Positions 32,349-41,178 are shown, counted from the stretch's first letter. The stretch is 64,000 bases of DNA from Paenibacillus caseinilyticus (GCF_027533645.1 NZ_JAQAGY010000020.1:62001-126000), one strand, 5' to 3'. Program-made: numbers and translations. The notes: generated from the sequence alone by a model not told the origin.

Positions 32349-34400
32349 CTATGATAATGCGCACTTCTCAACCCGCACACGGCCCGAGAAGAAGGTCGCG
32401 CCGCCGCCCATATCGGCTACCCTATCCGGCGTCAGCGCGTTGACGAGCGCCTTGCCGCCGTCCCCGTCCGCCCACAACCCTTGGCTGACCGCCACGCCGG
32501 GCAGGACATCGCCGCCTACCGCCGCCGTGAGCTCGCACTCCCCTCTCGCGTTCCACACCCGGACGCGGTCTCCGCCCGCAATGCCGAGCGCCGCAGCATC
32601 CGCTTCGTTCAGGTGCAGCTTCGGTTGGCGTTCCATCCGCACGTGTTTGTCATTATGGGCGAAGGTCGAATTCAGGAAGTTGTGGTTCGGCGCCGGAATG
32701 AAGAGGAACGGGAGGTCCCCCTCCTCCTCGAGAGGCAGCGGAATGTAAGTCGGCAGCGCCGGATAGCCCTTGCGCTCCATTGTCTTGGAATAGAGCTCGA
32801 TCTTCCCGCTCGGTGTCGACAGCCTGCCAGGGAAGAGCGGCTTCACTCTGCCTTTGAGGAACTGCTTCTCCGCCAGCCTCTCGTACGTCATCCCCTCCAG
32901 CACAGGATTCTTCGGATAGTCGAGCGCCTGGCGGATCATGTCCGCTTCCGTATCGCGCAGCGGTTCGTCCTCGAAGCCCATGGCCGCAGCGAGCAGCCGG
33001 AACACCTCGACGTTCGATTTGCTCTCCGCGTAAGGCGCAATGACCGGCTCCTGGATCTGCACGTAATGATGCCAATACGAGCGGTAGAAGTCGGTGTTCT
33101 CGAAGGCGGAGGTCGCCGGGAGCACGATATCGGCATAGGCCGCCGTCTCCGTCAGGAAGAGCTCGTGCACCACGGTGAACAGATCCTCGCGGGCCAGCCC
33201 CTCCCGCACCTTATTGGCATGCGGAGCGACCACGGCCGGGTTCGAGTTGTACACATACAGCGAGGCCACCGGCGGATCGAGCTCGAGCAGGGCGCTGCCG
33301 AGCAGGTTCATGTTGATCCTCCGCGTCTGCTTCTTCAGCAGATCCGGACGCTGGAGCGCATAGGCGTTATGCTCGAGATACGAGCCGTTGCCCTTGATCG
33401 CCCCGCCGCCGGGGTACAGCCAGGCGCCGGTCAGCGCGGGGAGACAGGCGATCGTGCGGATGCACATGCCGCCGTTGTCGTGATGCTGCGGCCCGTTGCC
33501 GATCCGCAGGAATGAGGCCTTCGTCCCGCCGTACATCCGCGCCAAGCGGTAGATGTCCTCCTCCGGCACGCCTGTAATCTCCGATACGGATGCCGGATCA
33601 TAGGCGCGCACGTGCTCACGCAGCTCCTCGTGCCCTACCGTATAACGTTCGAGGAATGCCTCGTCCGTGAACCCCTCGGCGAACAGGATATGCATGAGCC
33701 CCAGCGCCAGCGCCGCATCCGTACCCGGCCGCACCGGTATGAACCAATCCGCCCACTTGCCGGTCTGGTTCTTATGTACGTCGATAACGACGATCTTCGC
33801 CCCATTCTTCCGCGCCTTCTCCGCGAGCACTACCTGATGCATGTTCGTGGACACCGCGTTGATGCCCCACATGACGATGAGCTCCGCATGGACCGTGTCT
33901 TCCGGATCGATGCCGAAGCCGCCGCCCATCGTATAGCCATAGCCTTCCGTGCCCGCCGCCTGGCAGATCGTATACTGCAGCCGGCTCGCGCCGAGACGGT
34001 GGAAGAACCGGCGGTCCATGCCTTCGGTGCCCAGGCGGCCCATGTTCCCGTAGAAGCTGTACGGCAGGATCGCTTCCGCCCCCTGCTCCGCGATGACCCG
34101 CTTCCAGTTCCCGGTAATCTCAGCGACCGCCTCGTCCCAGGTGATGCGTTCGAAGCGGCCTTCCCCCTTGCGGCCCACCCGCTTCAGGGGATACTGCAGC
34201 CGCTTCTCATCGTAGATCCGGTGGGCCATATGCCGCACCTTGTTGCAGATCGCCCCCTGCGTGACCGGATGGGACGGATCGCCTTCGATCTTGACGATGC
34301 GCCCTCCTTCCTTGTGGACCAGCAGCCCGCATTGGTCAGGGCAGTCGAGCGAACAGACCGAGGGGAAGATCCCGTCCGGCCGGCTTGTATATGAATTCAT
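32349..34400 (-). CDS. Molybdopterin oxidoreductase (YoaE-like)
   Basis: A 683-residue MopB-superfamily protein with an N-terminal C-x3-C-x3-C-x27-C iron-sulfur motif (Cys16, 20, 24, 52). The molybdenum-cofactor domains follow (TICQAAGTEGYGYT, GINAVSTNMHQ, GPQHHDNGGM), with a C-terminal dinucleotide-binding domain (FLFIPAPNHNFLNSTFAH). It most resembles B. subtilis YoaE and other uncharacterised cytoplasmic members of the formate dehydrogenase/DMSO reductase class. No twin-arginine signal is seen, so it is cytoplasmic. AGAGGG lies nine bases before the ATG. No partner subunit gene is adjacent and substrate is unknown. It is the second large molybdoenzyme within 10 kb but is not linked to the nitrate operon. 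Confidence 0.85.
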   Translation of the reverse strand: MNSYTSRPDGIFPSVCSLDCPDQCGLLVHKEGGRIVKIEGDPSHPVTQGAICNKVRHMAHRIYDEKRLQYPLKRVGRKGEGRFERITWDEAVAEITGNWKRVIAEQGAEAILPYSFYGNMGRLGTEGMDRRFFHRLGASRLQYTICQAAGTEGYGYTMGGGFGIDPEDTVHAELIVMWGINAVSTNMHQVVLAEKARKNGAKIVVIDVHKNQTGKWADWFIPVRPGTDAALALGLMHILFAEGFTDEAFLERYTVGHEELREHVRAYDPASVSEITGVPEEDIYRLARMYGGTKASFLRIGNGPQHHDNGGMCIRTIACLPALTGAWLYPGGGAIKGNGSYLEHNAYALQRPDLLKKQTRRINMNLLGSALLELDPPVASLYVYNSNPAVVAPHANKVREGLAREDLFTVVHELFLTETAAYADIVLPATSAFENTDFYRSYWHHYVQIQEPVIAPYAESKSNVEVFRLLAAAMGFEDEPLRDTEADMIRQALDYPKNPVLEGMTYERLAEKQFLKGRVKPLFPGRLSTPSGKIELYSKTMERKGYPALPTYIPLPLEEEGDLPFLFIPAPNHNFLNSTFAHNDKHVRMERQPKLHLNEADAAALGIAGGDRVRVWNARGECELTAAVGGDVLPGVAVSQGLWADGDGGKALVNALTPDRVADMGGGATFFSGRVRVEKCALS

Positions 34401-34568
34401 AATGATTCCCTCTTCCGAATCAGGTTATAGAAGCAGCTTATAGAGGCGACAGATAGAGGCGGCACATAGAAGCGGGGCAGGAAGCCGGTTCCCTTGCTGC
34501 CGTACCCTTATCCCTCTTTCTTCATCATAGGGGATTCCCCTCCCCCGAACAAGAGCTTCCGGTCCCCT

Positions 34569-35210
34569 TCACACGAGGAAGGCAAAAATCATAATCGCCG
34601 CGCTCCCCCACATGATCAGGGCGGAAGCCTTGTTCAGCCAGAGGCGCAGGGACGAAGAGAGCCGGCCCGCCAGCCGCCCGGCGCCCGCGAGCAGCAGGAA
34701 CCATACCCATGATACGAGGATCGCTGCCGAGGCGAACAACACCTTGTCCGCCCCCGCATACTGCAGGGAGCTCGTGCCGATCACGCCGACCGTATCGAGA
34801 ATCGCGTGCGGGTTGAACAGCGAGACCGAGGCGGCGAACAGAACCTGCCTCCGCACCGGCATCGCCGCCGCCCGCGGCTCCTCTTCTGCGGCTGTCCTCC
34901 CCTCCGGTTCTCCTGCGGCATCGGCAGCTATGGCAGGGGTCCGCCATGTCACCAAGCCCATATAGAGGAGGAAGAGGATGCCGGCCAGCACCAGAACCGT
35001 CTGCAGCCAAGTCACCGTGAAGATCAGCAGGGAGACGCCGAGCACCGCGAGCAGGATAAGCATCATATCGCAGAGCGCAGCCGTGAGGACGGCGGGGAGC
35101 GCCCGGGCGAACCGGGGCTGGGCGGCCCCTTGGTTGAAGATGAACACATTCTGGACGCCGAGCGGCAGAATCAATCCGAAGGCGAGCAGTACGCCATGCC
35201 AAAAAGCCAA
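34569..35210 (-). CDS. LysE/ArgO-type amino acid exporter
   Basis: A 213-residue membrane protein of the LysE family with five or six helices. The LPLGVQNVFIFNQGA opening and the SLFNPHAILDTVGVIGTSSLQY segment are typical of LysE/ArgO exporters of basic amino acids. The start is TTG at 35210: GGAGGG stands 7 bases before it, and no better start is available. A promoter (GTGACA-18-TATGAT, 35250-35279) serves it. It is divergent from a MocR-type regulator, the usual arrangement for regulated exporters. Exported substrate not fixed by sequence. Confidence 0.88.
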   Translation of the reverse strand: MAFWHGVLLAFGLILPLGVQNVFIFNQGAAQPRFARALPAVLTAALCDMMLILLAVLGVSLLIFTVTWLQTVLVLAGILFLLYMGLVTWRTPAIAADAAGEPEGRTAAEEEPRAAAMPVRRQVLFAASVSLFNPHAILDTVGVIGTSSLQYAGADKVLFASAAILVSWVWFLLLAGAGRLAGRLSSSLRLWLNKASALIMWGSAAIMIFAFLV

Positions 35211-35249
35211 AACTTATCCCTCCGTACGCAAGGTTATAGCAGCCTTTCC

Positions 35250-35312
35250 ATCATAAAGAGAACTTGGTAGAATTGTCACCAACCAATGCCCGAGAATCAT
35301 CCCAACCAAGTG
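35250..35312. promoter_or_regulatory. lysE promoter and MocR-type repeat sites
   Basis: On the minus strand GTGACA (35274-35279) and TATGAT (35250-35255), 18 bp apart, form a good promoter for the exporter. CCAACCAA occurs twice as a direct repeat (35279-35286, 35302-35309) 23 bp apart, and ACTTGGT/ACCAAGT (35262-35268, 35305-35311) forms an inverted repeat. Direct plus inverted repeats are common in MocR operators. Confidence 0.6.
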
Positions 35313-35343
35313 GTACATATTACATGAAGAAACAGGTGTCCCT

Positions 35344-36795
35344 ATGGAGATCCACCCTAGCTGGAAACCGGAGAAGTCCTCCGGGCTTCCCTTATACAAG
35401 CAGATCGCCGGCTATCTGAGAGAGCGGATCGGCAGCGGCGAGTGGACCGTCGGCTCTGCGATCCCGCCTCAGCGGGATCTCGCGGCACAGTTCGGCGTGA
35501 ACCGCAGCACGATCGTCACCGCCCTCGAGGAGCTGCGGGCCGAAGGCCTCCTGGAGGGGCAGACCGGGTCCGGCACCCGTGTGCGCAGCACGCCGCAGCC
35601 GGGTCCGCCGGACTCCGCGCCCCTCGATTGGAACGCCTATGTGAACCGGGGTATCCACCAGCCGAACCTGCCTGCAGTGCGAGCCATCAACCGGGCGGAG
35701 GCCGATCCGTCCATCGTGCGGCTCGGCACGGGAGAGCTGGCGCCCGAGCTTATCCCCTCCGCGATGCTGCAGAGGATGCTCGGCAGCATCGCGCAGCGGC
35801 ATCTGCCCGGCGGCTACGAGGAGCCCCTCGGCTCTCCCGAGCTGCGCGCCGAGATCAGCCGGCATCTGGCCGGATATGGGATCACGGCGGCTCCCGCCTC
35901 CATCCTCATCGTCTCCGGAGCCCTGCAGGCGCTGCACCTGATCTCCATGGGCATACTCCGGCAGGGGTCCACCGTCTTCTTGGAGAATCCCTCGTACCTC
36001 CACTCCATCCATGCCATGCCGGCGGTCCATACCCGCATGGTCGGACTTCCGATGGACGACGAAGGACTCCGCCTCGATGAGCTGTCCCGTTATGGGAATG
36101 CCATGGAAGGGGCCGTAGTCTACACCATCCCCTCCTTCCACAACCCTACCGGTATCGTCATGTCCGGGCAGCGGCGCGGGGAGGTGCTGCGCTTCTGCCA
36201 GGAGCGCCGCCTGCCCCTGCTGGAGGACGACGTCTACCGCGACCTGTGGCTCGATGCCCCGCCTCCGCCTCCGATCAAGGCGCTCGATACCCAGGGCGTC
36301 ACGCTCTATATCGGCAGCCTGTCCAAAACGCTCTCCCCCGGACTGCGGGTCGGATGGATCGTCGGCCCCCAGCTCGTGATCGAGAGGCTCGCCGATATCA
36401 AGATGCAGACCGACTACGGCACGAGCTCCCTCTCCCAGGTCTTGGCCCGTGAATGCCTAGGAGCCGGACTCTATGAGGAGCACCTCCAGCGGGTCCGCAC
36501 CCAGCTCACCGTACGCCGGGACGCCATGCTGGAAGCGCTGGAGAGGTACTGCCGGGGACTGCTCGAGTGGCGCGTGCCCCAAGGCGGCTTCTACGTCTGG
36601 GCCCGGATTCTGACCCGGACGGGAGCGAGGCCGCTGTTCGAGCGCATGCTCAGCCGCGGATTCCTGCTTAACCCCGGTTATGTGTACGGCCCCTCCTGCG
36701 AATCGCATCTGCGGCTCTCCTACGCGTATGCCTCGCTTCCCGATATGCAGCGGGGCATACGGGAGCTGGGCGGCCTGCTCCGCGGCGGGCAATAG
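35344..36795 (+). CDS. MocR-family GntR/aminotransferase regulator
   Basis: A 483-residue fusion regulator. Residues 8-75 form a GntR winged helix (YKQIAGYLRERIGSGEWTVG). From about residue 110 onward it is a fold-type I aminotransferase with the PLP-binding Lys328 in SLSKTLSPG, the FHNPTG motif and a conserved Arg near the C-terminus (HLRLSYAY). MocR proteins bind PLP or an amino acid-PLP adduct and control neighbouring transport or metabolic genes. It is divergent from the LysE exporter, its probable target, and direct repeats lie between them. AGGTG precedes the ATG. A strong hairpin after a 22-bp tandem repeat ends the transcript. Confidence 0.92.
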   Translation: MEIHPSWKPEKSSGLPLYKQIAGYLRERIGSGEWTVGSAIPPQRDLAAQFGVNRSTIVTALEELRAEGLLEGQTGSGTRVRSTPQPGPPDSAPLDWNAYVNRGIHQPNLPAVRAINRAEADPSIVRLGTGELAPELIPSAMLQRMLGSIAQRHLPGGYEEPLGSPELRAEISRHLAGYGITAAPASILIVSGALQALHLISMGILRQGSTVFLENPSYLHSIHAMPAVHTRMVGLPMDDEGLRLDELSRYGNAMEGAVVYTIPSFHNPTGIVMSGQRRGEVLRFCQERRLPLLEDDVYRDLWLDAPPPPPIKALDTQGVTLYIGSLSKTLSPGLRVGWIVGPQLVIERLADIKMQTDYGTSSLSQVLARECLGAGLYEEHLQRVRTQLTVRRDAMLEALERYCRGLLEWRVPQGGFYVWARILTRTGARPLFERMLSRGFLLNPGYVYGPSCESHLRLSYAYASLPDMQRGIRELGGLLRGGQ

Positions 36796-36810
36796 TACCG
36801 CGTCCGCCCG

Positions 36811-36909
36811 CAGCAGCCTGCAGCATGCGGAGCAGCAGCCTGCAGCATGCGGAGCAGCAGCCTGCAGCATGCGGAGCAGCAGCCTGCAGCATGCGGAGCA
36901 GCAGCCTGC
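36811..36909. repeat. 22-bp tandem repeat, 4.5 copies
   Basis: The unit CCTGCAGCATGCGGAGCAGCAG is 22 bases, so only its ends are given here: it starts CCTGCAGCATG and recurs with exact 22-base period at 36817, 36839, 36861, 36883 and 36905 (last copy partial). Copies are identical. The array lies between the MocR stop and its terminator, inside the transcript. The unit contains the palindromes CTGCAG and GCATGC. No spacers, so not CRISPR. Confidence 0.9.
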
Positions 36910-36951
36910 AACCAAGAGGGATGATTCCGGTTGGAATCATCCCTCTTGGTT
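36910..36951. terminator. 19-bp terminator hairpin between MocR and membrane-protein genes
   Basis: Arms 36910-36928 and 36933-36951 pair perfectly over 19 bp with a GGTT loop. TGTTCTTT follows on the plus strand. It sits directly after the 22-bp tandem array and separates convergent genes. Confidence 0.85.
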
Positions 36952-37062
36952 GTTCTTTCAGCCCCGATCCCCGCCGCCCGTACGGTATCGCTTTTCCGTT
37001 CCGCCGCAAGAATGGCTTTTCTCTATAGGCACGGCCATTTCCTGAAGGCATGATCCCGGGGA

Positions 37063-37674
37063 CTAAACCTTCTGCAGACTGCTCCGCCGATCCAGGAAGC
37101 CCACGAGCACCCATACTGCTGCGGTGACCGCCACGGTGAGGATGGCTGAGCCGCCCGCATGCAGGAGCAGCAGCGGAATCCATACCAGACTAAGCAGGAG
37201 ATGCACTTTGCGCATCCACACATTGCGGATCCGCGGCATCAGCCATCCGTATCCCGCCAGTGCCGCCAGGATCAAGAAGGCAGCCAGGCCCGTGTAGATC
37301 TTGTGATCCTGAAGCTTCGTGACCAGATAATACACGCCATGCACCCCGACCAGCACAAGCGCCGTCCAGCCCATCCATGTATGCAGGCGGCGCAGCAGCC
37401 CTCCCGCCGTTCGGACAAACTCCGAGGGAGAGCGGAGCTTCTTCTTGAATCGCAGCCACAGGAAGCTGACCGCCCCGCATACGACAGCCGCCGTTCCCAG
37501 CCACTCGAAGAGCTCCCCCTCCTTCTTCCCGCCTTCCGGGGGAAGGCCCCCTCCTCCGCGGGAAGGCCCGGGATGTGTTCCGTTCATCTCCAAATATAGC
37601 GAATAGGCCACCAGCAGCAGGCCGGCGATCACAATCAGAATCGCGGGAATCCACACTTTTTTACTCGTTGACAT
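37063..37674 (-). CDS. Four-helix membrane protein, cytochrome b561/ferric-reductase-like His pattern
   Basis: A 203-residue membrane protein. One N-terminal helix (about 8-28), then a Gly/Pro-rich loop, a second helix, and a pair of helices with membrane histidines (LHTWMGWTALVLVGVHGVYYL; MRKVHLLLSLVWIPLLLLHA). Histidine pairs spaced this way in consecutive helices are typical of b-type haem membrane proteins such as cytochrome b561 and ferric reductase domains. No flavin or NAD domain is present. The chosen ATG (37674) has GGAG 15 bases upstream, which is long; the start is uncertain. Role unknown, haem binding inferred. Confidence 0.6.
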   Translation of the reverse strand: MSTSKKVWIPAILIVIAGLLLVAYSLYLEMNGTHPGPSRGGGGLPPEGGKKEGELFEWLGTAAVVCGAVSFLWLRFKKKLRSPSEFVRTAGGLLRRLHTWMGWTALVLVGVHGVYYLVTKLQDHKIYTGLAAFLILAALAGYGWLMPRIRNVWMRKVHLLLSLVWIPLLLLHAGGSAILTVAVTAAVWVLVGFLDRRSSLQKV

Positions 37675-37867
37675 GGCGTAATCGTCACACTCCTCTTTAC
37701 TTTCCCCCATAGTATCCGCGCAAGATGAACCCTTCATGAAGGTCTGCTGAATGTTGACTGAAGGCGCGTACGGACGGCTCCCGGGACCCTGGCAGAGAGA
37801 GGAGCCCCAGGCGGGAATCTATAATTCTATAAATTTATTTAGGGAAGTCCGTTTGGAAGAGATTGCC

Positions 37868-37896
37868 TTGATATGTTGATTTTTGGCGCATATACT
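37868..37896 (+). promoter_or_regulatory. Sigma-A promoter of the small stalk-domain gene
   Basis: TTGATA (37868-37873), 17-bp spacer, TATACT (37891-37896). The ATG follows 57 bp later with GGGGAG in between. Confidence 0.75.
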
Positions 37897-37953
37897 CAGG
37901 TAGGAGACGTGAATGTCGCCACACCATGATCTGAAGGGGAGAATATCGACACG

Positions 37954-38619
37954 ATGAAAAAAATGATTGCTTCCGCTATCGGTTTATCCGTATTGTTCGG
38001 GGCGAGCGTCGGCGTGTATGCCGGGGCCAATCTTGAAGAGATCAAAGCCTACCTGAACAACGATATAAAAGTGAAAGTGAACGGGAAGACGGTCCAGCTG
38101 CTGGACGAGCAGGGCAATGTAGTAACCCCGATTACATACGACGGAAGCACGTATTTGCCTGCCAGAGCGATCGCAAGTTCGCTGGATGTTGCCGTGGATT
38201 ATGATGCGGTCTCGAACAGTGTGCTCTTCGGAGAAAAAGTGGAGGGCGTACCTGTCAACTCCACGCAAACCTTCTATCAGGCGATAAAAGATCCGAATCA
38301 AACGAAATATAAAAACAAGGATTATCAGGAAGTCATCAAAGATACCAGGAACAGCGGATACAACTTTACCTTGAAGCCCGGCAAGAAATACCAAACGCTG
38401 TACCTTCAGGTAGCCGCCATCGGGTCCGATGTGGAAGTCAAGTTCGAAGATGATAACAGCCGTCTGCTCAAAACCGAGACCGTTACGGCCGAGGACGGTT
38501 TGAAAACCATTGAAGTGAACGTCAGCGGGCAGAATGAAGTTACTGTGTTCTATAAGTATGATAACAATACGGGCGACAACGGCATCTTCATCCCATTAAC
38601 CACTTCCTACTATAAATAA
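37954..38619 (+). CDS. Exported stalk-domain protein (221 aa)
   Basis: A 221-residue exported protein with a signal peptide (residues 1-24, VYAGA cleavage region). Residues ~30-95 form one copper-amine-oxidase-N type stalk domain (VKVNGKTVQLLDEQGNVVTPITYDG, then YLPARAIASSLDVAVDYD). The C-terminal ~120 residues are a beta-rich domain (LKPGKKYQTLYLQVAAIG, FEDDNSRLLKTETVTAEDGLKTIEVNVSGQ) that resembles the NPCBM-like/jelly-roll domains found on cell-wall proteins. The gene is more A+T-rich than neighbours. It has its own promoter and terminator, so it is a single-gene unit. Function unknown; carbohydrate or wall binding is inferred. Confidence 0.75.
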   Translation: MKKMIASAIGLSVLFGASVGVYAGANLEEIKAYLNNDIKVKVNGKTVQLLDEQGNVVTPITYDGSTYLPARAIASSLDVAVDYDAVSNSVLFGEKVEGVPVNSTQTFYQAIKDPNQTKYKNKDYQEVIKDTRNSGYNFTLKPGKKYQTLYLQVAAIGSDVEVKFEDDNSRLLKTETVTAEDGLKTIEVNVSGQNEVTVFYKYDNNTGDNGIFIPLTTSYYK

Positions 38620-38631
38620 AAATCATGCAGG

Positions 38632-38678
38632 AAACGCTGTAAAGACAGAGAGAATCTCCGTCCTTACAGCGTTTTTTT
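38632..38678 (+). terminator. Intrinsic terminator of the stalk-domain gene
   Basis: A 20-bp stem with two mismatches (38632-38651 with 38655-38674) followed by seven T. About 12 bp after the stop codon. Confidence 0.9.
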
Positions 38679-38830
38679 GGCTTGGGACAAGAGAGAACTC
38701 CACGTGAGCCGGGCCTATCGCAGGAGACGTCCCGGCCTCCTGCAGGTAGGCCCGGCGGTATACGCCGCATGGCCGGCCGAACGTACGGCATGGGCAGAGG
38801 CCGCATCACGACAGTACGGCTATCTCCCCA

Positions 38831-38881
38831 TTGACATATACAGGAAAAAGGATTATTTTAATAATGAGTGATTTACTCATT
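38831..38881 (+). promoter_or_regulatory. Promoter with TetR-type operator for the hydrolase operon
   Basis: TTGACA (38831-38836), 17-bp spacer, TATTTT (38854-38859). Directly behind it AATGAGT-GATTT-ACTCATT (38863-38881) is a perfect 7+5+7 inverted repeat over the expected transcription start. The operon encodes a TetR repressor, which probably binds here. Confidence 0.75.
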
Positions 38882-38920
38882 CAAAAATACTTTTACCTTA
38901 AGTAAAGAGGAGATCCAGAC

Positions 38921-39964
38921 ATGAGTAAGAACCCCGTCCTGCCGGCGCTGATCTGGCGCAAACGCAATCAGCGCCGGAATGCCCGGATGCTTCGGCTCCA
39001 CACGCCGAACCGCATCGAACAGAGCCGCTATGTTCCCATCGGCGGAATCGACCAATGGATCACCATCCGCGGCGAGGACCGCCGTAATCCCGTGCTGTTA
39101 TGGATTCACGGCGGTCCGGCTTCTACGTACTCCATCTTCAGTCCGCTGCTGCGGTCTTGGGAGCGCTCCTTCACCATAGTCCAGTGGGATCAGCGGGGGG
39201 CCGGCAAGACGTTCCGCAGGAACGGCAAAAGAGGCTGCGCCCCCCTTACCTTCGACCGCCTGGCCCAGGATGGGCTGGAGGTCGCCGAATATCTGCGGAG
39301 CGAGCTCGGACAGCCCAAGCTGATCCTCATCGGCAGCTCCGCAGGGAGCCTGACCGGTGCCCTGATGGCCAAATCCAGACCCGACCTGTTTGCTGCCTAT
39401 GTGGGAACCGACCAGAATGCCCCCGACCCTGAGCACCTTGCGTACCGGTTGACCTTAGACTCGCTTCGCGCCGCCGGCGACGCCAAGGGCGTTCAATGGA
39501 TGGAGGCTCTGGGGCCGGACCCCACCAAGTGGAGCCGCGAACAATTCGACCGGCGCAACCGCTGCGCCGTCAAAGCCATCCAAGACGTGCCCAACATGAT
39601 CACAGATCTTATCCTGCCGTCCATGCTCTCTTCGCCGGACCACAGCCTGCGTGACCTGATCGACATCTTCCAAGGCATGAGCTATTCCCTTGATCATCTC
39701 TTCCACGAATTGGCCGCCTTCGACTTCCGGGAGCTCGGCACCCGGTTCGAGCTGCCCTTCTTTATCTTCCAGGGAGATACCGACACCCTTACGCCAACAG
39801 CGGCAGCGAAGGCCTATTTCGATGAGATCGAAGCCCCGCACAAGGAATTTGCACTGATCAAGAACGCCGGTCATCTGGCCTGCTTCGCCCGTCCCGACCA
39901 GTTCCTCGATGAGCTGCTGACACGGGTGCGCCCGCTGGCCGTCTCTTCGGATAGTCACTTCTAA
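38921..39964 (+). CDS. Alpha/beta hydrolase, prolyl aminopeptidase-like
   Basis: A 347-residue soluble alpha/beta-hydrolase. It has the oxyanion HGGPA motif (about 63-67), WDQRGAGKTF, the nucleophile elbow GSSAGS with Ser140, an acid in QGDTDTLTP and a catalytic His in NAGHLACF. HGGPA and DQRGAG are typical of the S33 prolyl aminopeptidase group, but many members hydrolyse other substrates. AAAGAGGAG precedes the ATG. A promoter overlapped by an inverted repeat lies upstream, and a TetR gene follows by 67 bp, so the hydrolase is probably induced by a small molecule it acts upon. Confidence 0.85.
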   Translation: MSKNPVLPALIWRKRNQRRNARMLRLHTPNRIEQSRYVPIGGIDQWITIRGEDRRNPVLLWIHGGPASTYSIFSPLLRSWERSFTIVQWDQRGAGKTFRRNGKRGCAPLTFDRLAQDGLEVAEYLRSELGQPKLILIGSSAGSLTGALMAKSRPDLFAAYVGTDQNAPDPEHLAYRLTLDSLRAAGDAKGVQWMEALGPDPTKWSREQFDRRNRCAVKAIQDVPNMITDLILPSMLSSPDHSLRDLIDIFQGMSYSLDHLFHELAAFDFRELGTRFELPFFIFQGDTDTLTPTAAAKAYFDEIEAPHKEFALIKNAGHLACFARPDQFLDELLTRVRPLAVSSDSHF

Positions 39965-40031
39965 GGAATGTGGTCTCACCCAATTTATGGTATACTGGAA
40001 GAGCACCCCACAAGATCGGAGAAGAAGAACG

Positions 40032-40634
40032 TTGTCCCCCTTAACCAAGCAGCAGCTGCAAAAAATCCGCGACGACCGCCGGGAGCAGATTAAGCAGGCG
40101 GCGCTCAAAGTCTTTGCCCGCCGTGGCATTACAGGAACGAAAACAAGCATGATCGCTGCGGAAGCCGGCATCAGCGAAGGCCTCATGTACCGCTACTTCC
40201 ATTCCAAAGACGACCTGTTCACCGAGCTCGTAGAGGATTTGTTGGAGGAGGCGGCAAGAGAGATGGGGCAGGCCGCCCACCTCCCCGGAACGCCCTACGA
40301 ACAGATCCAAGCCTTAACGGAGCAGATGCTTGACGAGAAAAACAAGTACGCCTTCATGCTCATTCAACAAGCCCGAAGGGCAGAACGTCTGCCTTCGAAG
40401 GCGGCGGAGATTCTGCAGCAGCATTCCCCCCACTCTCTGATCGACCGGCTCCTCCCTCTCTTCGTTCAAGGACAGCAAGCCGGCCTGTTCTCGGCAGGAG
40501 ATCCCCGCCAGCTGCTGTCGTGGTACTTTTTCATCATCAACAGCCTCATTATGCAGGAACAAGACCAAGAAGAATACGGTCTGCCGGATCCGGGCGTCTT
40601 GATGCGGATGCTGGCAAAGCAAACCAAATCATGA
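40032..40634 (+). CDS. TetR-family repressor of the hydrolase operon
   Basis: A 200-residue TetR/AcrR regulator. The N-terminal helix-turn-helix is clear (AALKVFARRGITGTKTSMIAAEAGISEGLMYRYFHSKDDLF in pieces, residues ~21-62), followed by an all-helical ligand domain. The start is TTG at 40032, giving the usual MSPLTKQQLQKIRDDRREQI opening of this subgroup; the in-frame ATG at 39987 would add 15 unusual basic residues and lacks a ribosome site. It lies between the hydrolase and GNAT genes (16 bp before the latter). The perfect inverted repeat over the operon promoter is its likely operator, giving autoregulation. Confidence 0.88.
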   Translation: MSPLTKQQLQKIRDDRREQIKQAALKVFARRGITGTKTSMIAAEAGISEGLMYRYFHSKDDLFTELVEDLLEEAAREMGQAAHLPGTPYEQIQALTEQMLDEKNKYAFMLIQQARRAERLPSKAAEILQQHSPHSLIDRLLPLFVQGQQAGLFSAGDPRQLLSWYFFIINSLIMQEQDQEEYGLPDPGVLMRMLAKQTKS

Positions 40635-40650
40635 GAAGCGAGGGACCCCT

Positions 40651-41178
40651 GTGCAGCTCGATACCCCCAGATTGCTTATCCGTGAATTTACCAAAAACGA
40701 CTGGAAAAGTGTGCATACCTACGCATCCGATCCGTATGTTACGAAACATATGATCTGGGGACCGAACACCGAAGAGGAGACCCGCTCCTACATTGAGCAG
40801 CAGATCGCAAAGCAGACGGAAGCCGGCCGGACCGATTACGAATGGGCCGTCCAACTCAAAGAGTCAAATGCGCTGATCGGCGGATGCAGCTTGTATATCA
40901 AGGATACGAACGCCGAAATCGGATACTGCTTCCATCCCCGCTATTGGGGAAAAGGGTATGCGTCGGAGGCTTCGGGGGCCCTGCTCCGGCTTGCATTCGG
41001 AGAGCTAGGGATTCACCGGGTGTATGCTACCTGCCGTCCCGCCAACACCGCCTCCTCCCGCGTTCTGCAACGCATCGGAATGAAACTGGAGGGGCATCTC
41101 AGGGAGCATTTACGCTGCAAGGGATCATATCACGATTCTTACCTCTTCTCGATCCTGGCAAGCGAGTATACCGTCTGA
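40651..41178 (+). CDS. GNAT acetyltransferase, RimJ/RimL-like
   Basis: A 175-residue N-acetyltransferase of the Acetyltransf_3 (RimJ/RimL) type. It opens with TPRLLIREF, has the acetyl-CoA binding region YWGKGYASEASGALLRLAF (about 106-124) and the closing NTASSRVLQRIGMKLEGHLREH. It transfers acetyl groups from acetyl-CoA to an amine on a protein, amino acid or drug. Start is GTG with GAGGGA upstream. It is the third gene of the TetR-controlled unit, 16 bp after the repressor gene, suggesting co-induction with the hydrolase, perhaps for detoxification. Substrate not known. Confidence 0.9.
   Translation: MQLDTPRLLIREFTKNDWKSVHTYASDPYVTKHMIWGPNTEEETRSYIEQQIAKQTEAGRTDYEWAVQLKESNALIGGCSLYIKDTNAEIGYCFHPRYWGKGYASEASGALLRLAFGELGIHRVYATCRPANTASSRVLQRIGMKLEGHLREHLRCKGSYHDSYLFSILASEYTV

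Noticed and set aside
36811-36909. CRISPR-like short repeats
   Set aside because: Copies are directly adjacent with no spacers and no cas genes are present.
36457-37183. Minus-strand frames translating the 22-bp array as Ala/Cys/Leu repeats
   Set aside because: They start or run inside the MocR gene or its terminator, lack ribosome sites, and arise from the tandem array.
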